Shown: in pieces, positions 26,107-43,477 of the stretch | How positions within the stretch are numbered: the first letter of the stretch is position 1 | Layout of the letters: each line of letters begins with the position of its first letter | Assembly: GCA_012184525.1 (NCBI GenBank) | Contig: WOFQ01000055.1 | Span: forward strand, 1-64,000 | DNA length: 64,000 nucleotides | From: Xenoacremonium recifei | Lineage: Eukaryota; Ascomycota; Sordariomycetes; Hypocreales; Nectriaceae | Reading direction: 5' to 3' | Made by a program: the position numbers and the translations under genes | Notes under the pieces: generated by a model | What the model was told of the DNA's origin: nothing | The model's database searches: none | Seen by the model: only the letters and a program-made list of their open reading frames with translations

Positions 26107-27995
26107 CATCGACAGCCTGTCGCCAGAAATCGGCGGCCCCGGTCTGGCCGTCCCCTACCTTGCCTAGTCGGTGACCCAGAAGTAGCACCGATCGGTGACT
26201 CCTCAGCCGTTGAGTCCCCGTCGTCTCCGCGCGCGCACCGGCCTTTAGCGGCCAGCCACGGGTGCGGGAGAGGGATGGAAGGAAAATTCTTTTCTAGAAG
26301 CTTATTACGGAGCACCCTCAGGCGCCTAAATTCCTAACCGCGTGGATTACCCACGGACACGGAAGGAGGGAGGGAGTGGCGACAGCAAATCCGGGGGTAG
26401 GCACCTGTAGCTTCGAATCACGAACGGCAAACATATCGTGTCCAACCTCATTTGTCAATGGATTCTTCGCACAGGCCCCATGTACCGTTACTTTCTGGTC
26501 TCGCGGACCTGTTGCCAGAAACAGACAGTCGCTTTATCAGTGCAGGCGCAGATACGGAGTTGGAAGGAGACGACGAGACACGGGTGAACAGGCGTGCTGA
26601 GAAACCCTGAGATAGACCACGTCGAGAACCGGCCAAGCGATGCATCAGCGTGAAAAGGCCCGGCATGCGAAATCGTATCCCAGCTGGACGGGATTCTAGA
26701 TCTCGTCTGCGCTCCCACATAATCCGAAGGGATGCGGGCTTGCGGGCGACGCGCCAAAGTTCCCCAAGTCCCGTCCTTGGGATCGGCAGTCAGCATTTCT
26801 ACAAACAGCGAATGCAAGGTCCCGAGCCATCAATCGTGCGCGGTCTCGGCCTCTAGCCTACCAATGCTGCGCCCGCCTTGTCTGAGTCCGAGATGCGCAA
26901 CGACGCGGCCTCCTCGATCTTCAGGGAATGTTTATTTGACTTTCAGATCGAGAGTTAGTTGACAGTTGGTCTCAATAGTTCCATCTGGGGAGAGCTGGTG
27001 ACCCCCAAACCACGAGGACCCGAACAATCACATGCTTAGCGCTAACAGATCCATCCCTTAACTTTTTGGGTGAGAGCTTTGTGGTTAGGGGTTGGGCATC
27101 GGGGTCGGGTTTTGGTTGGGGATCTGAGATACGGGTAGGGTCGGAGGATTGGGATTTCTTAGCAAATGCGAGAGTTGCTTGCTGGCTATGTTGTAGTTTG
27201 GCGGTGATGTTGAGATACGCTTGTGGATGTTTGGGGACTCCCAAAGCACTGGCCAGAGGTACCCCGTAGCGCAACTTTACCGACACTGCCTAACGCCCAG
27301 CGCTCCAGGCGGTTCACTGTTCAGCTGCTGACCTGAACGGTGTAGTAGAAACAAAGAACAGATAGGGAGAATCCACACCTCCCCTCCCATCCTGTAAGCC
27401 TGCGCTATAATTTTTTTTTTTCCTTTTTCCTGTCCCAGCCCTACGGCTCCTGTGAGATGGCGGTGGCTCATCGGAAGACAGCAAGCGAGGTGAATCTCAC
27501 TCACTGCCGACGTCCTTGGGCGCAGCATGCGTACGCATTGCCGTGTGGAGAGCCGACGGGAGAGCAAACGTCCGATGCATGCGAGCTCACAGAATGGCTG
27601 AGCAGAGCCAAACAGCTTGCGATCAAGGGATGCTACGTTGCGATAGGCGTGAATCTGGCAGGCTACAGAGCATGTACCTGGAAGTACAGCACAGGCAGAC
27701 TCTCGCCAATCCGAAAAAGCTGTCTGTCTGCTGATCCCTGCTTCGTAACCCAAATCAAGTCCCGCGGAGCGTATTTGTCAACTCCAATTGTAGAATTTCC
27801 AATACGATTGAGTAAAGCAGTAAGTAGATCACAGTTGTCGGCCCGGGGTGTGTATTAAGCAGCTTGTCAGAATTTGATAATCCCCCGTCAAGGTATCGCT
27901 CGCTTTCTCTTTCTCTTGCTCGCACTCTGCTATTCTCCACCCACCGCAGCAAGCGGCAGATCTCACCGCATTCGCGTCTCGTCTAATGCTCGCTT

Positions 27996-28022
27996 ACTTG
28001 CTTGCTTGTTTGTTTGTTTGTT
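27996..28022. repeat. (CTTG)n/(TTTG)n simple repeat
   Basis: Runs of CTTG followed by four copies of TTTG, in the gene-poor region; no coding context. Confidence 0.85.
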
Positions 28023-31000
28023 CAATTAATTGATTACTTGCTCGCCCTCTCGCGCTTTCCTCGCATCTTTCGGTCCTTCTTCACCAGAGGTCGCGTGCCT
28101 GGACGGGCATGGTCTGGTCTCGGGACCTGCTTGCGCTTCAAAGAATGAATTCCCCACTAATGCTGGCTGCCAAAATTTTTCGTCTCCTCGGCTCGGCCTA
28201 GCCGCCTCCCGTAGCGACTTTTCCCCCCCCAAACCCTCCAGCTCCCGGTCCCGGCTCTCTCTCTAGCCTGGCTTTTCGCTTCTGCACACCCCCCTCCAGA
28301 AACACTTTTTTCTTCCTTTTCCCGCTATCCATGTACCGTGATTTGTTTGCTGGATGGATCGGTGATCCGCTCTGATCGACGATGCGGAACTGGTGATTGA
28401 TGGCTGACAATTTCTTCGGAGACGGCCATCCCTTCCCTTCTCTTCCCTCGTGGCTTTGCTTCGCTTCGCAGTCTTGGCCCAGCTTGGCATGGCATGGCCT
28501 TTCAGGTGACTCGGCCCGGGTTCCAGGTGCTCTGGATTGTCTGTACTAACAGCGCGTGTAAGTAACGTTGATTCAGCGGATGCATGCTTCAGCTGGCCTG
28601 TCCTGCCGTGTCCGTCCCGTCATCCAGCTGCGCTCGCCCTGCACGTACTCCTCAAAGTACTGTACAAAACATCACTATTGGCTGCACGTATCGCCTTGCC
28701 GTCATCATGCGAATCCGACAAGCTGGATAATCCGCCACACATCTGGGGGAGGCAAAACGCAAACGGGGAGCTGGCGGTGGCTTGAACACCGGCACTCAGG
28801 CGGGAGGGAGCACGTCACCCGCACACGGAGTTTGCCCTACCGTCCTACCGTCCACAACCCGCCCGTCAAAGCCACGATGCGCTGGTGAGAGGGGGGAAAT
28901 CGCCACGGCCATCCCCGCAGGCGAAGAACCGTCGACGACTCCAGCTTCTCGTCTGGCCTGGCCTGGCCGCCTGGGTCTCCCGCGCTCCAGTGGCTCGCCG
29001 CCTCGCCTCGCCTCGCTACCAATATCCACCGGCGGCCGGGGCCTTGAGATGCCGATGGAGCCCCCTGAAGGCCTGCATCCATCGCCGCAGATCGAAACCA
29101 CCCTCTAAATTTAGCGGTTCACCACGTGGGCGACGGGGGTCAGGGTGCCATTGGATCCCCTCACCCTCACCAAGCCCGCCAACCCAGCCCAGCCCAGCCC
29201 GAACGCACAGGCAGCCCCGATTCTCGCCACCGCCGTGACCCTCCCTGTGGCTCCCGTCTTGCAACGACGCCGTGCTTCCTGGGGCTGCTTCTCGGCCGAT
29301 TGACTCTCAACCGTCCGGCCGGGGAACGTACCCTACCCTATCTCCGGTGAAGAAGGCATATGTTGTGTCTCCGGGTTTCTATCAGCGACTATGCATTGTC
29401 CAATTCGGATAGAATGGACGATGACTGTGCCACGGGGTCTCGGTGATGAGTCAAGTCCTCTCCTCGGTTTCCGAAGCCTACCTAAACTCCAGCGACCATG
29501 ACGAGGCCGCGAAATGCGATGATTACAAAGTCAGAACGGGGAATCAGACAGGCCGCCATTACTCCCATTCCAGTAATTCCTTTCAACATCCGTCGGGTCC
29601 GTGGAGTCACGCGCTGTCGCAACAAACTACCCCTGTCCGTCCACTGCCTTGTTGACCCCCAAGATCCCGAATCGCCGAACTTGGCTCGCATTCTGTCCGA
29701 AAAGTCTTCACTCACCCACCCAATAGGGCGACGGCTGAATTGCGAAACCCCCCCACGACAGGTCAACTACTATTGCCTGTCTAGGATTGTAATAATGTGT
29801 CATTGTGAATAATGCTCAGCTACTTGCCAAAGGATATGTCGGGGGCTCGGCGATCTTCCAGGCTGATTACCAACTCGACGGACTTGCGGCTCCGGTTTGT
29901 TCACACCCTCAATTCTCGAGTGGTAAGCAACCAATTCCACGGAGACAATCAATGCACGCTTCCATGTGTACCGACGGTCCGGACGGCTGTCGTCATGTCA
30001 GATCTGTGTGCTACAAGTGTACAGGAGCCCGATTTCGGGCTTCTCGGGCACTTCGGCAGCCTGCAGCTTTGAGCACGTAAGACGGTTTGCATCGTGTCAG
30101 CCAGGCTGCAGTTTTGTGTTTCCACTTTCTAGTATAGGGTAGGCCGAGGCTGTCTATCATGAGGTTGACAAACCCTGGACTCAGCTACTGAGATGAAATA
30201 TCGAGATTATTCATCATTATTCAGTCTTTGCTCGTCGTTTGTCACTCTGGTAGCTGTAGTAATGGTCATGGGGAGTTTTGGAAGGTGCGGTTCCATGTAC
30301 CGATACCTGGGGACTCAACATGATGTCCCGAAATGCCCAACAACCTTTACAAGGAGCGATAACCCCTAGCGATTCACCAAGTCCATACAAGGCAGGCACG
30401 AGGCTACGATGGACTAGTTAGGATGAATGATTGTATCATCTAACACACTTCACCCATCGCTCTCGCCACGGCGACGACTCATAAGGTGAAGTTGGTATCT
30501 ACGTACGCGACGCGAATTATCGGCAGAACAGGGAACTCAACCGATAAAGAATGAGTCATTTCTCGAGCAAGAACAAGAGATCTATCCACATTCAAATATG
30601 ATAAAGATGAGTCGATATGAGTCGCAGCCTTTGGCGGCCTGCGAGAACAGTAATTCGGCCTGGCCAGCCTCGACGTGAACCGAGTCCGTGAAGATATTCA
30701 CAGATATCCACACCTGACGGGACACACGACAGGGACGTGCGAGACACGGTAGACGCGTGACTGGGACCCGACAGGCAATCACGCGTAGGAGGTACCCATC
30801 ACAACAACAAAGGGAACGTGTGGGCTGGGACGATCTGTCTTGCACGATGAGTTCGCGTGGCGCGAGAGGCATCACGGCGGCAATTACAATCAACTACGAC
30901 AGTCGCGTTGGAAACATGCAGTGGTTGTGATCAATGCCCATAGGCTGGTTCAATTATCCCCAATGTAAACCACCGTTACCCTTATGATACAACAAAACAC

Positions 31001-31113
31001 CCAAAATCAAGACCGGATTCCGTAGTCATCATAAACACCAACGCAACCTCGCAAGCACCACTGGCTTCGAGTGCTGCCGTTTCGTAAAACACCATGCAGT
31101 AGAGATAACACGC

Positions 31114-34638
<3,525 letters not shown>

Positions 34639-37600
34639 TTATGCCAATGAATCAACGTGATATGTCGGAAGCCGTGACAGCACGTCAAAGCCTCCCGTGC
34701 CCACCGTGCCCAGCCGGCCCATCACCAAGCGACTGCTAGGCGTCGTCAGGTCATCCCAGTCGCCGTCCAGTACTGCGTCCTTCAGGAAGGCCAGCGTCGT
34801 CTCGAAGCTCATCTTGGTGAAGGGGCTGACATTGCCCTTAAGTCCGTTACGGTTGAAGGGCGTGAAGCCGCCGCCGCGCGTCATGTGGTCACCGATCAGG
34901 TTCAGGTGGCGGTTGTCGACCTTGATGCCGTGCGAGTCGAAGACGCCCTGAAGCTCCTGGACGATGCTGTTGCGCGCCGCCTCAATACCGTAGACGGCGA
35001 GTACTGCCGCAATGTCGTTGGTCTGGATGCGGTTCGGGTCGATGAAGTCGCTGTATCTCTGCATCGCTCGCAGGTTGACGCCACTGGTGTGGATGGCGCG
35101 GCCGTCCTTTTCGTCCGCGACAAACGTGCACGTCTTGACGCCCTGGATCTCCTGCACGACCGTCTTCTTAACCGCGTCTTGCACGATGTTGAGCATCAGT
35201 ACCTTCGGGATGACGGCGTCGAACTCGAGCGTGAAGCTGCACCAGCCGCCCTCGCGCGCGTCGTACTTGAACTCCGTCACCTCGCTGTACTCGTCGGTGA
35301 CGCGCCGGTTCCGTGCCTGGACGGCCAGAGCAGCGGTGTCCATCTCGGGCTCGGACTCGTCCTCATCGTTACTGAGGCGCCGTCTTCGAGAAGATGGTGG
35401 CGGGCTGCCTCCAAGTCCCTCGTCCTCGAAATCGTCTTCTCCGGCCTCGCGCTCCATGGCATCCTGGATAGCGTCGTCATCGTCATCATTAGGCCCGTAA
35501 GACACAGCCTCTTGTCGGTTCGATCGCTGCTTGGCGCTCGTAGCATCATCGCCGCCCTCATCGTCTTCATCGTCTTCGTTGAGGACCTCGCCGCCGTCTG
35601 AGACGTTGTTAACTGTTTCGATAGTCCCGGCCTTAACGCCAATCTCTGGAGTCGCCATCGTCGTCTGGCTCTGTCGCTTCTTGATCTCCTTCTTCATCAG
35701 CGCCACGATGCGCCGGATAAGCTTATGCTCGACGGCATCCATGACATCCGAGACCTCGATAGCATACGTCTTGGTGTACTCAGCTGACGGGAAAAAGTCC
35801 AGCTGCACCTTGTACATCTTGGCCATGCCGTACATCTTGCCTTTACCGACGCGTTCTTCAACAGTCACGCTGTCCAGCACTGAGCCGAGCGGCAGCATGG
35901 AGATGGACTTGGAGAAGATCTCTGCTTCGGCATCCGTCATCTCCTCGATGGGGTAGAGCGACATAGACGGTGTTGAGATCTTGTCACTGGCCGTCATCAA
36001 AATTTCACGGAGTCGAGGAATACCGAGCGTGACGTTCTTGGCCGAGTGACCAGCCAAATGGAAGGTGTTCAGCGTCATCTGCGTCGATGGTTCGCCTACG
36101 GACTGTCCGGCCACGATACCGACGGCCTCACCAGGCTCAACTAGAGATCGGAGATACTTCATGGCGAAGAGCATCTCGGCGTTCTTCCGGTTCAGCATCA
36201 CGCGTGAACCTAGCTGCTTCTTCTTGTCCGACTTGTCGCGCACAAGGCCGTCCTTGTTCTCCTTGAGGTACTTAGTCATGGCCTCGTAGAATTTCTCCGA
36301 GGTCGCAAAGGCCGTGGTTGCTGGGTCGAAGAGGCTGGAGACGGGATCTTGTGCCTTGCGATCGCCTGCCTTGGCGTGCTTGACGGCCTTCTTCATGTAC
36401 TTGGAGATGGCTTCCCGGTTGGCGCCCAGTCGCTCTCCGATGCTGGGATCGTATCGGAGCTGCGCAGCCTCTGATGTGACATTCTCCAAGATGAAGCTAA
36501 AGTCCTTCAGGTAATTCTGCTTCGTGACGTCCAACCCATCTTCTCCGTAGAGGAACTGAATCATCGATCCATCTGCATCACGCACTGTCGAGTCGTAGTC
36601 AACTGTCAAGCCCTCCATACCCTTAATGATACATCGCTGCAGGTAACCGGATCGTGATGTCTTAACAGCAGTATCGATCAGACCTTCTCGTCCAGCCATG
36701 TGATGGAAGTAGTACTCCTGAGGCCGGATACCAGTCAAGAAACGGTTGACGATGTAGCCGCCCGCCCGAACATGCGTCTCAAAAGGCTTGAAGCAGGGCA
36801 AAGACTTGCCACTGACCATTAGCGGAACTCGTCGACCCTCCAAAACTTGCTGTCCAAGATTGCACGAAATCAGAGATGCGTTGACTCGAGATCCCTTGGC
36901 TCCAGATGTGGTCATGGCCTGCATCTGGTTTTTGGGAAAAGCCTTCTCCAGGCCATTGGGGAGACACGCCCTTTGGATAGCATCGGTGATGTCTTTGCTT
37001 CCACTGTTCATCAACTGATCGAGACCTTCCTGCTTTCGATCATCACGAAGGACCTCTTCAAGTCGTTCGAGCAGTAGTGGATCTTGAGGCCCGGACGTCT
37101 GCTCAAGGGAGACGTATTTGGATGCAACTTGCAAACCGACCTTGTCAGCAGCCTCCAGGGCCTTATATCGGGCCTTCTCCCCAACAGGAGTCAACTTAAG
37201 ATCGTCCATACCACAAGAGAATGCGCGGACATTGAGGTATCTGGTGAGTAATCGTCCCAAGCTGCTCAGTAGCTTTCCTGCAATAGCAGGTCCGTAGACC
37301 TCGTGAATAGCATGGATAACACCGCCAGAGCTAGGTCCGATTTGTGACTTGTCCAGGATTCCAGTAATAAATTCGCCGTCCTGAAACATAACAACTCCCT
37401 CTTCCGAGTTCTTTCCCCATTGATCGGCTTTGAGTGAAGTTTCAGACTTCATTGTGAGACCACCGCAGTTCAGCGGCTGGATGTTCTTCAGGATGGTGGT
37501 GATGATCTGCTTTCCGGTCCATCGGGGCACTGGCTTGATGATGGCGGGGGGGACAAGCTCGATCCTCTCGCCGACAATATGGCCGCTTTCGGGTCGTAGC

Positions 37601-39774
37601 GCATTATAAACAAGCTGGTGGTAGTCTCCTCTGTTGAAGAACGTATCCCGGTTGCAAAGAGCTACGGACACGGAGATGTGATCCTGAATGAGACCTCGCA
37701 GGGGCTTGCCTGCGGTACCCGAGAGATACTGGTGGTCGGTATCGGCGATCTGCAGGGCCTCGGCGCGGGCAACTTCGTTTTGAGGGAAATGCATATTCAT
37801 TTCGTCTCCGTCGAAATCGGCGTTATAGGTATTACAGTTGGCGTAGTGCATTCGAATAGTCTTCTCCCCCGGTAACACTCGTACACGGTGACCCATGATG
37901 GACGGCTTGTGAAGGGTCGGTTGACGGTTCATCAGGACGACATCACCGTTTGTGAGGTGACGGTAGACCTTCTTGTTCCTCGTCCGCGCAGCAGTGCTGT
38001 TGTTAGTCGGCGCGAGAAGTTGGTTGGCGAGAGAGATACGGTCATCCACCGACTTGTTTCGCAGGTTGACGATTTGACCATTCTCGTTTTCGATGGCGAA
38101 AGCGCCTGGCCATTTGTCCACGCCGTTGATGACAGCTTGCTGCATATCTCGGAAGTTGTGGCTTGTCACCGGTTCCGGATAGGTCAGCTTCCTTGCGAAA
38201 ACAGGCGGGACACCGATCTCGTTGGTCTCGATGTTGGGGTCGGGGGAGATGACACTACGAGCGGCATAGTTGACTCGCTTTCCCATCATGTTCTTTCGGA
38301 ACAGACCCTCCTTCTTCTCGAGCTTCTGCTTGATACCGTCTTCGTTGCGCTTGGCCGCAGCGCCTTGAATAGGATTCTTATCCTTGTCAATGAGCGAGTT
38401 GATGGATTCTTGTAGTTCGGACCAGGCCTGGTACAGCTGGTTGATGTCAGCTCTGTCTTCCGACATGCGGGTGTGTATCGTCGCGATCCGTCCACAACCT
38501 CGCAGAATGTTCTTGTAGAGATTGTTCTGTTGAGCTTCTGAGATCTGAGACTCTCCTGTTCGAGCTTCGGGTCGATATTTGTTGGGCGGGACGAGGATGG
38601 TTGTGAGGAAGAACATGTCGGGTGTGATCTTAGGGGAGCTTCGGGTGGGCGGTTTTGCGCTGTAGACCAGGGAGAGAAGGTCCTGCTCCTTGATGAAAAG
38701 CTCAGTAAGACGAGCTCGAACCTCCATGGCGCTGATGAACCGTTGACCAACGACAGGGGGAGCCGTATCGACATCGGCCATGTCGACATCTTGGTCGCCC
38801 TCTTCGACCTCCATGCGAGCCTTTTCCTGAGTGGGCGAGCCGACATCAGCAACGCCCTCGTCGGATGAGTACCCGTCTGGCTTCTGCTTGGTTGTGGCTT
38901 GGTGGACTCGGGCCATGGCGTCCTTTTGCTTGAGACTCTTCTGTGCCATCTTGGCCTTCTCCTTGTCTGAAAGCGCCTTTTCAAAAATCTTCACGAACCG
39001 ATCCTTGCGATATGAAGGCGAAATGCCTCCGCAGCTGGAGCACAGCCTCCTCTTGGTGATTTCTGCAAGGAATTCCTTGATGGTCTCTCGTCGCATCTCG
39101 ATAGCGCCCTCATGTTTGCCTCTTTTCGCATCGCCGCGTTTGCCCCGGACTCCCTTAAGACAATTTTCAACGTACTTTTCCCGCATGCGAGTCACGTTGT
39201 CGATGGAGGAGTTGCCTTCCTCCTCTGCCTCGCTCTCAAGATCGGGCACCCCCTCAATATCCAGAGCCAAATCATTCTCGCCTATTGAGCCCACGATATG
39301 GGCTTGTTGTAGGAGGCCGTGCTGCAAGAGTTTGAGTTTGCAGATGTACTTGTGCAGATCTTTTTGGGGCAGTCGGAAGCCTTTGCAGTAGACGCAGGTG
39401 GCTTTGAGCAGACGGTAGGCTTGGTCCATGAAGATAGGATGGTATACAGGGACGGGAAGCTGAATATGGCCGGCATGACCGGGGCAAGTAGCCTGGTTCA
39501 GGTTACAGGTCGTGCATCTGGGAGAGCAAGGCTTGTTAGTCTTCACACCTTTCTCCCAAGCCACAGCAGCCGCGCGACAGCGAAAAACTTACGGCGCATC
39601 ACCCCAGGAGCCAAGCGCAGGATCGTACAGACCGCCTGGCACGGGATTGAGGAGATTGTCGAACGTGCTGTCGTTTTCGATTCGCTTCACCGAGATGGCC
39701 TTGATCTCCTTCGGCGAGAGAAACGTGAACTCCACGCTCTCCACGCCGGAGACGACCGGCTGGGCGATATTCAT
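34639..39774 (-). CDS. RPA190: DNA-directed RNA polymerase I largest subunit (A190)
   Basis: Two exons on the minus strand, 39774-39593 and 39517-34639, joined over a 74-nt intron (GTAAGT donor, CCCAG acceptor), give 1686 residues, close to yeast A190. Exon 1 encodes the clamp-head start (MNIAQPVVSGVESVEF.. FLSPKEI). The zinc-binding CTTC..CPGHAGH motif lies just after the joint (about 62-75), with a second cysteine pair CVYC near 102. The catalytic Mg-binding signature NADFDGDEMNMH lies at about 623-634. Further conserved blocks are the RQPTLHK segment just before it, the bridge-helix region (GREGLIDTAVKTSRSGYLQR) and the trigger-loop region (VGIVAGQSVGEPSTQMTLNTFHLAG). A long acidic Asp/Glu-rich insert near the C-terminal jaw is typical of Pol I. 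It transcribes 35S rDNA in the nucleolus. Head-to-head with PRP3. Confidence 0.98.
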
Positions 39775-40214
39775 GGTGCTGGATCGATGAATCAAGGACG
39801 CGCAGCGAATTGGCAGACAGGCGACATCCCAGATTGACTGACTGGCCGAGCCGAACCCTGGATTGTCGGGGCGAAGGTGAGGTTGGACGGCTCGTTAAAG
39901 GTAGTGGGGGAGCTTTACAGTGGTGAACAAATTTTTGGCGGTGCGGAGTGGCAGAATTCTACGCCGATGGATTACCTACGCCAACTCGACCTTAGTGTAT
40001 CACAGTGGGGAGCAACTTAGGCTTCTTTCTAGCCGTGCAGTCATTCAACAACGCGCCGTCGCAACTTCGAGGCAACTGCGAGAGCAAGAAACGAAGGGGA
40101 GAATAATCTGGCCAGGCTTTGCGCAGCCCCGATAGTATCATCCCCTGAAACGATACAGCTTTCCCGATCGACCGGCCTCCAGCGTCTTCTCCGGACGATC
40201 AACTCCTCGACGCG
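39775..40214. promoter_or_regulatory. bidirectional promoter region of RPA190 and PRP3
   Basis: 440 bp between the two divergent start codons, both housekeeping genes of ribosome or spliceosome biogenesis. There is an AATTTTTGG patch near 39928-39936. No specific factor site could be named. Confidence 0.45.
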
Positions 40215-41725
40215 ATGGACCGACGGCATCAATCCCCGGGCCTCGGCCCTCGAAGCGATTCTTCCTCTAGAGTTTCGAAGCCAGAATCTGCTTCGGACCG
40301 CATGGCTGCTCTCAAGGCCCGTGTTGCAGCTGCGATAGGAACCAGCAAGCAAAAGGGTGGTCTGAATGTTGGCCTGCATCCTGCCCTCGAGGATCTAGGC
40401 TCCTGGAAACCTCCGAGCAAGTCAAAAGACTCAACACCATCATCGTCACGGTCGCGGCAAGATGACTCGCGCTCGCAGGATGGGACTAAGACTCCTGGCC
40501 TTCAGATCAAAGACGGCGTGAATCCTTATTACGATCCCAGCAACGCTCCAGCCGCCGCCGCAAAGGGTCGACAATCGCGACAGCTCATCTTCAACCAGAA
40601 GGGCAAGTACATCCAACAGGCCAATGCGCTACGAAGACAGGCCGCCCTCGAGGCGATGAAGAAGCGCATCGCCGCGCAGACCCGAAAAGCAGGCATCGAC
40701 GAGGACCTTGACGTCGAAAGAAACTACGTTGTCGATGCGCCCCCGGACTTGGAGTGGTGGGACGAGGGACTCGTTGACGGCTCGAGTTACGATGTCATAG
40801 ATGATCCGTCCAAACTCAAGTTCAACACCCCAGACAGCATCATCACAGAATACATCCAGCATCCAGTAGCGCTCGAGCCCCCGCAAGATCGCCACGTTCC
40901 TGCGCCCAAGGCCATATTCTTGACGTCGAGGGAACGCGCAAAGCTTCGTCGCCAACGCCGAATGGCAGAGTTGAAGGAGATGCAGGCCAAGATTCGACTT
41001 GGTTTGGTGCCAGCGCCACCGCCCAAGGTGAAGAAGGGCAACCTGATGCGCGTTCTTGGAGATGGTAAGTTGCTCTTCAAGCGTCGACTTCAAGGATCTA
41101 TACTAATGATGATTCTACAGCTGCCGTGAAGGATCCCACTGCCGTCGAGGTGCAGGTCAATCGAGAAATTGCCGAACGTCACCAGAAGCACGTCGAAACG
41201 AACGACGACCGAAAACTGACAAAGGAGCAAATCCACGAGAAGCTGGCGGTCAACCAGCAAAAGGACGCGGACAAGGGCATTCACATCCTGGCCTTCAAGA
41301 TCAACAGTCTTGCCAACGGCCAGCATCGCTACAAGATCGGTGTAAATGCCGAACAGCTGGCGTTAACGGGGACATGCATCATGCACCCCAAGTTCAACCT
41401 CGTCATCGTCGAGGGCGGCGAGTGGAGTATCAACAAATACAAGAAGCTCATGCTCAACCGCATCGACTGGACCGAGAACGCGCCCTCGAGGGACCGCGAG
41501 GGCAAGCAGGGCACCACGCGCGACTGGCTGCTCGCCGAGACTGAGAACGGCGACCTCAAGGACATGTCGCTGAACGAGTGCAAGCTCATCTTTGAGGGCG
41601 AGCAGAAGGCGCGGAGCTTCCGGAAATGGGGCAGCCGCGTGTGCGAAACCGACTCCGAGGCCAGAGAGGCGCTCGCACGGTTCAAGATGGACAACTTTTG
41701 GGCTCTGGCGAAGGGCTTTGCTTGA
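40215..41725 (+). CDS. PRP3: U4/U6 small nuclear ribonucleoprotein Prp3
   Basis: Two exons, 40215-41064 and 41121-41725, give 484 residues (yeast Prp3 is 469). The 56-nt intron has GTAAGT, TACTAATGA branch and CTACAG signals. The N-terminal 60-70 residues are Ser/Arg-rich and low-complexity. Residues about 100-290 form the PRP3 domain (NPYYDPS, LIFNQKGKYIQQANALR, PDLEWWDEGL, KLRRQRRMAELKEMQ), and the C-terminal 150 residues form the DUF1115/ferredoxin-like domain (NLVIVEGGEWSINKYKKLML, NRIDW). Prp3 binds the U4/U6 duplex within the tri-snRNP. Divergent from RPA190. Confidence 0.96.
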
Positions 41726-43477
41726 GATGGGATGTTGGAGGCCACCGCTGCTGGTTCTGCTACGAGTCAAGCAAGCGTATGAAGGAGCCGGAGCCAAGTC
41801 GATAAGCCGAGTGAGAGCTACGAGGGAAGGATCTGAGGATTGTCGATCCTACCGATACCCAGACGATCTATCAGCACTTATTGCGAATGCAACGACACCG
41901 GTGTATTGTGTTATACACTGCCCATACATACTACTGAGGCACCAGAGAACCGGATGATCTGACGACCTGCACTTACAGCTGTCCTCATCAGCTTACCTAC
42001 ATGCGCGGCCGACGCCGTAATTAGCAATCGCCAAACAGCTGACGAGACGGACGGGCTGACGCTACAGCCGGGAGGATCACGACCGGGCCAGGCCAGGATG
42101 CGACTCTGCGCCAAAGCCACGAAATAGTGTCGCCCGGTCGCCTCGAGATACCTTGTACACAACTGCCGCCCTACGGCTACATACTATCCCTAGATATAGC
42201 ACGCAGGAGGGGGTTATATTTGCCGCTAGAAAACGCCTGGAACCCGCATCTTAGCCTCGTCTAGCCCTTTTAATAAATCAGCGCATGCAGGAGCAGGGCG
42301 TGTTGTCGTTTGAAATGGATCAATTCCCATGTTGTTGCTGATCCTATCCGGCTGTGTCGGCGAGCCAGCGAAATCCTGGCCGCTGAATGGCACTGGAGCT
42401 TTCTCTTTCAGCCGCAGCGGTTGTAACGGTCGATATGTACATTGTAGAGTCGATGCAGATCAGTTCCGTCCGGCCCGGTAACCAATCGCTCTGTTCATCG
42501 CACCCGAAAAGGATGCCCCAGGCTCTCGTGTATTTCCAGATCCCTGCTAATAAACATGCCATGCCTATACGTGTTTCGTTCGCTTTTCCGCCCCTGCTGT
42601 ACCCCGCGCCTGTTGATCTTCGGTATGCCCTCTTCAGGGCTGACCGTCCAAGCCATCCACCCAGAGTGCACTGCCACTGACTGACAAGGCAAACCACTGG
42701 AAATGGAAATGCACCTTGATCCCTCTTGTTGGATCGTCGTCCGCAGAAATTCGCCCTCGTGGCTGTGCCCCCAAAGCTCGTTCTTTTGTGGAAGCCAAAC
42801 CCCTTATACATACTTCTCGTCTTAGCGACAGGCCTCAGCCACACTCCTCGAACCGTTTTGGTGAATTCAACCCCGTAACTCGGTCCCGTTAACCCATGGT
42901 GAATTCGCTCCGTAATACGACGTCCTCGACCAATAACATCTTTTGAGTGACACGTCGTAGGCACTTGACAACAGGTTGTGCTCGAATTGGGCGGCCGCAA
43001 CCATCAAATTCACAGGACCGACGCTGTTTGATTTTAACAGGCGGAAGGCTCCGTTCTGGCGTGGATCTTCGAGAATAATGCAGTGAAACTCGTGTACGAA
43101 GCACCCGTTCAAGACGAAATGACGGCATGAGCTGGAGGCCCTTCAAGAGCTTGTGTACGTCTCCTCGAGGATTGAATGCTTCTGGAGGACAATCGACTAT
43201 TCCACAACTGTTCCGCAAGCAAGGCCACTTGTATTGCAGCTCGTGATTGCACTGTAGCCTTGTTGCTAGGTCTGTCAGATCCCCACCATTGTTTGTCGCG
43301 CCTTGAAAGCGTCCTCTCTGAGTCGTGTGTTCGTCCGCTTGCATTGTGTCAAGCGGTCAATCTCGAGCTCTTCGTAGTAATTGTCTCGAGTCGATGGCAC
43401 TGCAACTCGTTGCCTTGAAGCCAAAGTTGTTCGCAAGGGTGCTCGTGTCCCCCATGGAGACGGATGGTTTCATCCTA
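41726..43477. other. intergenic between convergent PRP3 and C2H2 genes, no gene recognised
   Basis: 1.75 kb. Several overlapping frames of 80-220 codons exist on both strands (the longest at 42344-43000, minus), but none shows a recognised domain and they overlap one another. I treat them as chance. Part is 3' UTR of the two genes. Confidence 0.45.

Larger units (their letters stand above)
23793..31113. other. 7.3-kb gene-poor region upstream of Rpn4-like gene and downstream of H4
   Basis: No open frame here shows a recognisable domain, coding-like composition or splice-joined extension, and I found no tRNA- or 5S-like sequence by eye. About 23793-25250 is probably promoter and 5' leader of the zinc-finger gene: CT- and CAG-rich, with an imperfect CCCAGCCAG repeat at 24619-24664. 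The remainder holds simple repeats (AAGG near 26086-26106, TTTG near 28003-28022) and GC-rich, intergenic-looking sequence. A long non-coding RNA or an unrecognised fast-evolving gene cannot be excluded. Confidence 0.5.

Noticed and set aside
34885..39391. Several long plus-strand frames (up to 238 codons) antisense to RPA190
   Set aside because: They are mirror frames of a strongly codon-biased conserved gene and contain no domain of their own.
42344..43344. Overlapping minus-strand frames of 150-218 codons between PRP3 and the C2H2 gene
   Set aside because: They overlap each other in different frames, show no domain and fall where 3' UTRs are expected.
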